Source: Hansfordia pulvinata
Lineage: Eukaryota > Ascomycota > Sordariomycetes > Xylariales
NCBI GenBank assembly: GCA_006538405.1
Contig: BJKQ01000008.1
Location: 2,666,001-2,730,000, forward strand
Reading direction: 5' to 3'
Length of the DNA: 64,000 nt
Program-made: the position numbers and the translations under genes
The notes under the pieces: model-generated
Seen by the model: the letters and a program-made list of their open reading frames with translations, nothing else
Databases searched by the model: none
What the model was told of the DNA's origin: nothing
In this document: positions 59,957 to 64,000 of the stretch, one piece after another
Position numbering within the stretch: position 1 is the stretch's first letter
Layout: every line of letters begins with the position of its first letter

Positions 59957-61169
59957 GGCGGTGCGGAGGTTTCGAAGGTTCAGGTTATTCAAATTGGAAG
60001 AGAAGACTAGATTCATCTCTTGGGTTTTGAACTGGTGTCCACGCCATTTGAGCGTTGTTAGACGGGGTCGATTCTCGACATCCAATGAAGCAGCATGTTT
60101 CAGCCAACTTCTACCTAACTCACTACCTCTACCTACCTGGCAGTCACAGTCTCTGACCGCTTGCGGAATGCTTGTCCAGACATGAATACGAGTAGCTGGA
60201 GGCACTACGAGCTTGGAGGAGGGGCTAATCGATAAGACTGCAGGTGGGCAACCCTTGGGATGCACTGGACGCCACTGCGGGATGGTTGTGGTGTGCGCCT
60301 ACGGGGGTCCCAGCTCTTGAAGGGGCCATGGCGGGGGGGCGCTATTCATGAGAGTGCCGCTACTTCTGAGCTCTCTTTGCCGAGGTGGGACAGCAAGTAG
60401 CGGTACCGGTGTGCACGACACAAGGATCCATGGATGGAGGGGAAGGGGGCGACGCGGGCAGACAAGACCCTGAGAAAAGACGGGTAGCGCAGAAAAATTC
60501 ATCGGATCCCGTCAGACTCGCAATAGGCCTATGGTGCTCGCGTCGCTCGAGTCCGTGGTGATGAAATAAAGTGGCAGCGGCTAAGATACGGTGCTGTCTG
60601 TTGCTATTATTATTTGTTCTCGTTCAGTCTGACCTGGCATTATCCGACCACGATACAACCTGCAACGGCCACCCGGGACTGACTGATAATTGGATCGTCC
60701 CTTCGTCCTGCATCGCCCTTGCCGTTTGTGCCAGACGGCCACCGACCTGAACCCACCGCGAAATGTAAGTCGCCCGTCTCATCCCACTTGCCCGCCTTCT
60801 TTTCCTCTCCGCGACATCTACACCCGCACATACCAACGCACCAGGTGCGCCTACCGAGATTGCACGCGGCCGTATCGCCTGTCTTCGCTCACCCCATCAC
60901 CCTACGACGTCCTCTGTATGCCCCCGCGACACCTGTTGCTACTCCAACCCGGCGCACGTCAAAGCTTGCCCTCGCCTCTCTGTCGGCACCTCTCCCGAAG
61001 TTGGGCCCTCTGGCCTGCTTCTCTTCACTTTCCTACTTCACACCACTGCCACACCCTGTGCCTCGGGAAACCCGGCAGCTCGGAGCCAGCAGACGGGACG
61101 AACGAAGAACTGACCTCGACCTCGTTCGCAGATTCTCAGATTTACTTTCCACCACTCGCACTACCCACA
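59957..61169. other. Intergenic region
   Basis: 3' flank of the phosphatase and promoter/leader of PRMT1. One octamer at 60187, a CCTA-rich stretch near 60105-60140 and a long CT-rich leader from about 60770 to the PRMT1 start. Confidence 0.65.
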
Positions 61170-62656
<1,487 letters not shown>

Positions 62657-63693
62657 TGCAATAAGCCGCCATACAAGTCGTGCTTTGCTAGTGAAACTGT
62701 CCGAGCCTCTGCGAAAACGATACACCGGATCGGAGATGCATTGAATCTGAATCCAGAAAGACGAAGCGGCTATCCAAATCAGTTCAGGGGGGCACAGGAT
62801 GAGACGCCCCGTGAAGAGAACAGCATAGACGACGTCGGATCCCATCATGAATGAGGCTCCATCAGCCAAGACACTCCACGGCCAGCCCTGTCCGTGTTTT
62901 TACAGGCTCTGCATGGCATGACAGCAAGCTCCGGCAATGATTGCCCTCCTAGACGACAGAGGAAGAGGTCGATGGAGCTTGGGTGCTTTTCGCAAATCTA
63001 TCATGATTGACGATGAAAAGTTATGAACGAGCTATTTAACACTCTTTGCCTGTTTGATACTTTCGCATATGGCATGGAAACACCCCGAATGGTGATCTGC
63101 TGGCTAGTCTTGCATATTTCTCGTTGGTCGGTAGACGGGTTGATTGTAATGCTTGGGCCAGCTCTCGGGGTCATGTTATTGTTGCGATGATGAGAAGGAA
63201 AAGCTAGAATGAATAGACATCCTATACTCAACCGCCGCCTCTCTACTAATCACGTTAGATAGCTGTACTGAACCGGGGCCCTTTTGCACCACGTCATTTT
63301 TGCGTCGGCCGAGCAGTTGATGTGCTTGGGACTATAGCACATCACTCCACACGGGCACATACTCGCACAAATAGCCTCGAGCATTGGTCACGGAACGTCT
63401 AGCTTGGCCCTACATTGGAGGATGCAAGCATTCTTGAGGCCACGGCCAGACGTGCGATGGCAAGCAGAGGGACCCGTGCGTCTGCTCTTTGGTTTCATTT
63501 CTCTTGATTTCTCTGCTTCATCTAAAACGCTGACATCAAAGCAAAACACAATTATCGCCAAAGTCTGTCCTCACTCTCAAAACGCCCAACAAATCACTTT
63601 TGTTTTGCTCCGTGCTCGCGCTGGACGCGTTGACTTTCGTCCGTTTCAGACCGAGGCAAGCAAGGCGGCGAACTCAGGCTTGACCAGTGCTGC
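62657..63693. other. Intergenic region between convergent PRMT1 and GlcNAc-phosphate mutase
   Basis: Two 3' UTRs meet here. Moderately AT-rich around 62990-63060 and 63500-63600. No octamer and no supported gene. Confidence 0.65.
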
Positions 63694-64000
63694 CTAAGCC
63701 CCGCCGTACTTCTTCACTACCATGGACACTTTGTTGGCCAGCTCATCGGCCTCGGAGCGCGTCGCGGCCTCGGCATAAACCTGGGTCGGGTGTTAGTTCA
63801 GATCACATCATTCGAGGTAGTGACGGGGTAATACTCACACGGCACGCATTTTCAGTACCACTGGCACGGGCGAAAGACCTCGCATTGGTGTACTTCTTGA
63901 CGTGGGCGTCAATCTCGTCTTGGCAGCCTAGGGGTTGGCTGAGCTTGCGCTCAGCATCAGTCGTCTGGAACAGATCCTTGTCACCGACCTCGACACGAAC
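63694..64000 (-). CDS. Phosphoacetylglucosamine mutase, C-terminal part (runs off the window)
   Basis: Interconverts GlcNAc-6-phosphate and GlcNAc-1-phosphate for UDP-GlcNAc, the chitin and glycan precursor. Visible exons 63839-64000 and 63694-63780 with a 58 nt GT-AG intron; 82 residues of the C-terminus. The phosphohexomutase phosphate-binding loop SFARASGTENACRVYAEA spans the intron. LFQTTDAERKLSQPLGCQDEID is characteristic of the AGM1/Pcm1 branch rather than phosphoglucomutase or phosphomannomutase. The catalytic Ser and metal site are beyond the window. Confidence 0.88.

Overview
The window is nuclear DNA of a filamentous ascomycete (Pezizomycotina). Genes are spaced eukaryotic units on both strands, broken by short introns (51-80 nt in most, with a few longer ones). 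They encode fungal or eukaryotic proteins: a mitochondrial dehydrogenase E2, an RNA polymerase I subunit, ARL8, PRMT1, secreted tyrosinases and an RCR-type cell-wall protein. The GC-rich coding style, CT-rich leaders and gene content fit Sordariomycetes, possibly Hypocreales; the lineage below Pezizomycotina is inference.

Layout: branched-chain 2-oxoacid dehydrogenase E2 (<2-1522,+; start lies outside); gluconokinase (4288-5019,-); a 7.3 kb gene-free stretch; a Cys-pair zinc-binding-like protein (12324-13178,-); an acidic Cys-rich protein (14502-15846,-); an AT-rich island near 16.1-16.8 kb; a STIMATE/YPL162C-type membrane protein (17251-18515,-); an SF3b p14-like RRM protein (21068-21937,-); a short secreted tyrosinase (25307-26646,-); a membrane protein with a Cys cluster and Pro/Gly/Tyr tail (29920-31473,-); an RCR protein (34654-35176,-); ARL8 (38714-39613,-); RNA polymerase I subunit 2 (44111-47914,+); a long tyrosinase (49963-52018,+); family X DNA polymerase (52653-55169,+); a PhoD-type phosphatase (57578-59956,+); PRMT1 (61170-62656,+); and the 3' end of phosphoacetylglucosamine mutase (63694->64000,-). 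The genes do not form one pathway: most are housekeeping (transcription, splicing, vesicle traffic, repair, GlcNAc metabolism), with secreted oxidases and a phosphatase between them.

Two window-wide patterns stand out. First, the intergenic DNA carries about 60 copies of the octamer TACTCGTA (either strand), sometimes fused into perfect 14-16 bp palindromes. I found none in coding sequence, and about two are expected by chance. Second, five conserved genes each need exactly one extra G or C at a run of identical bases to restore an otherwise intact family protein. This looks like systematic loss of a homopolymer base in the assembly rather than gene decay.

All exon limits below were read by eye from splice consensus, reading phase and family similarity. 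No database search was possible.
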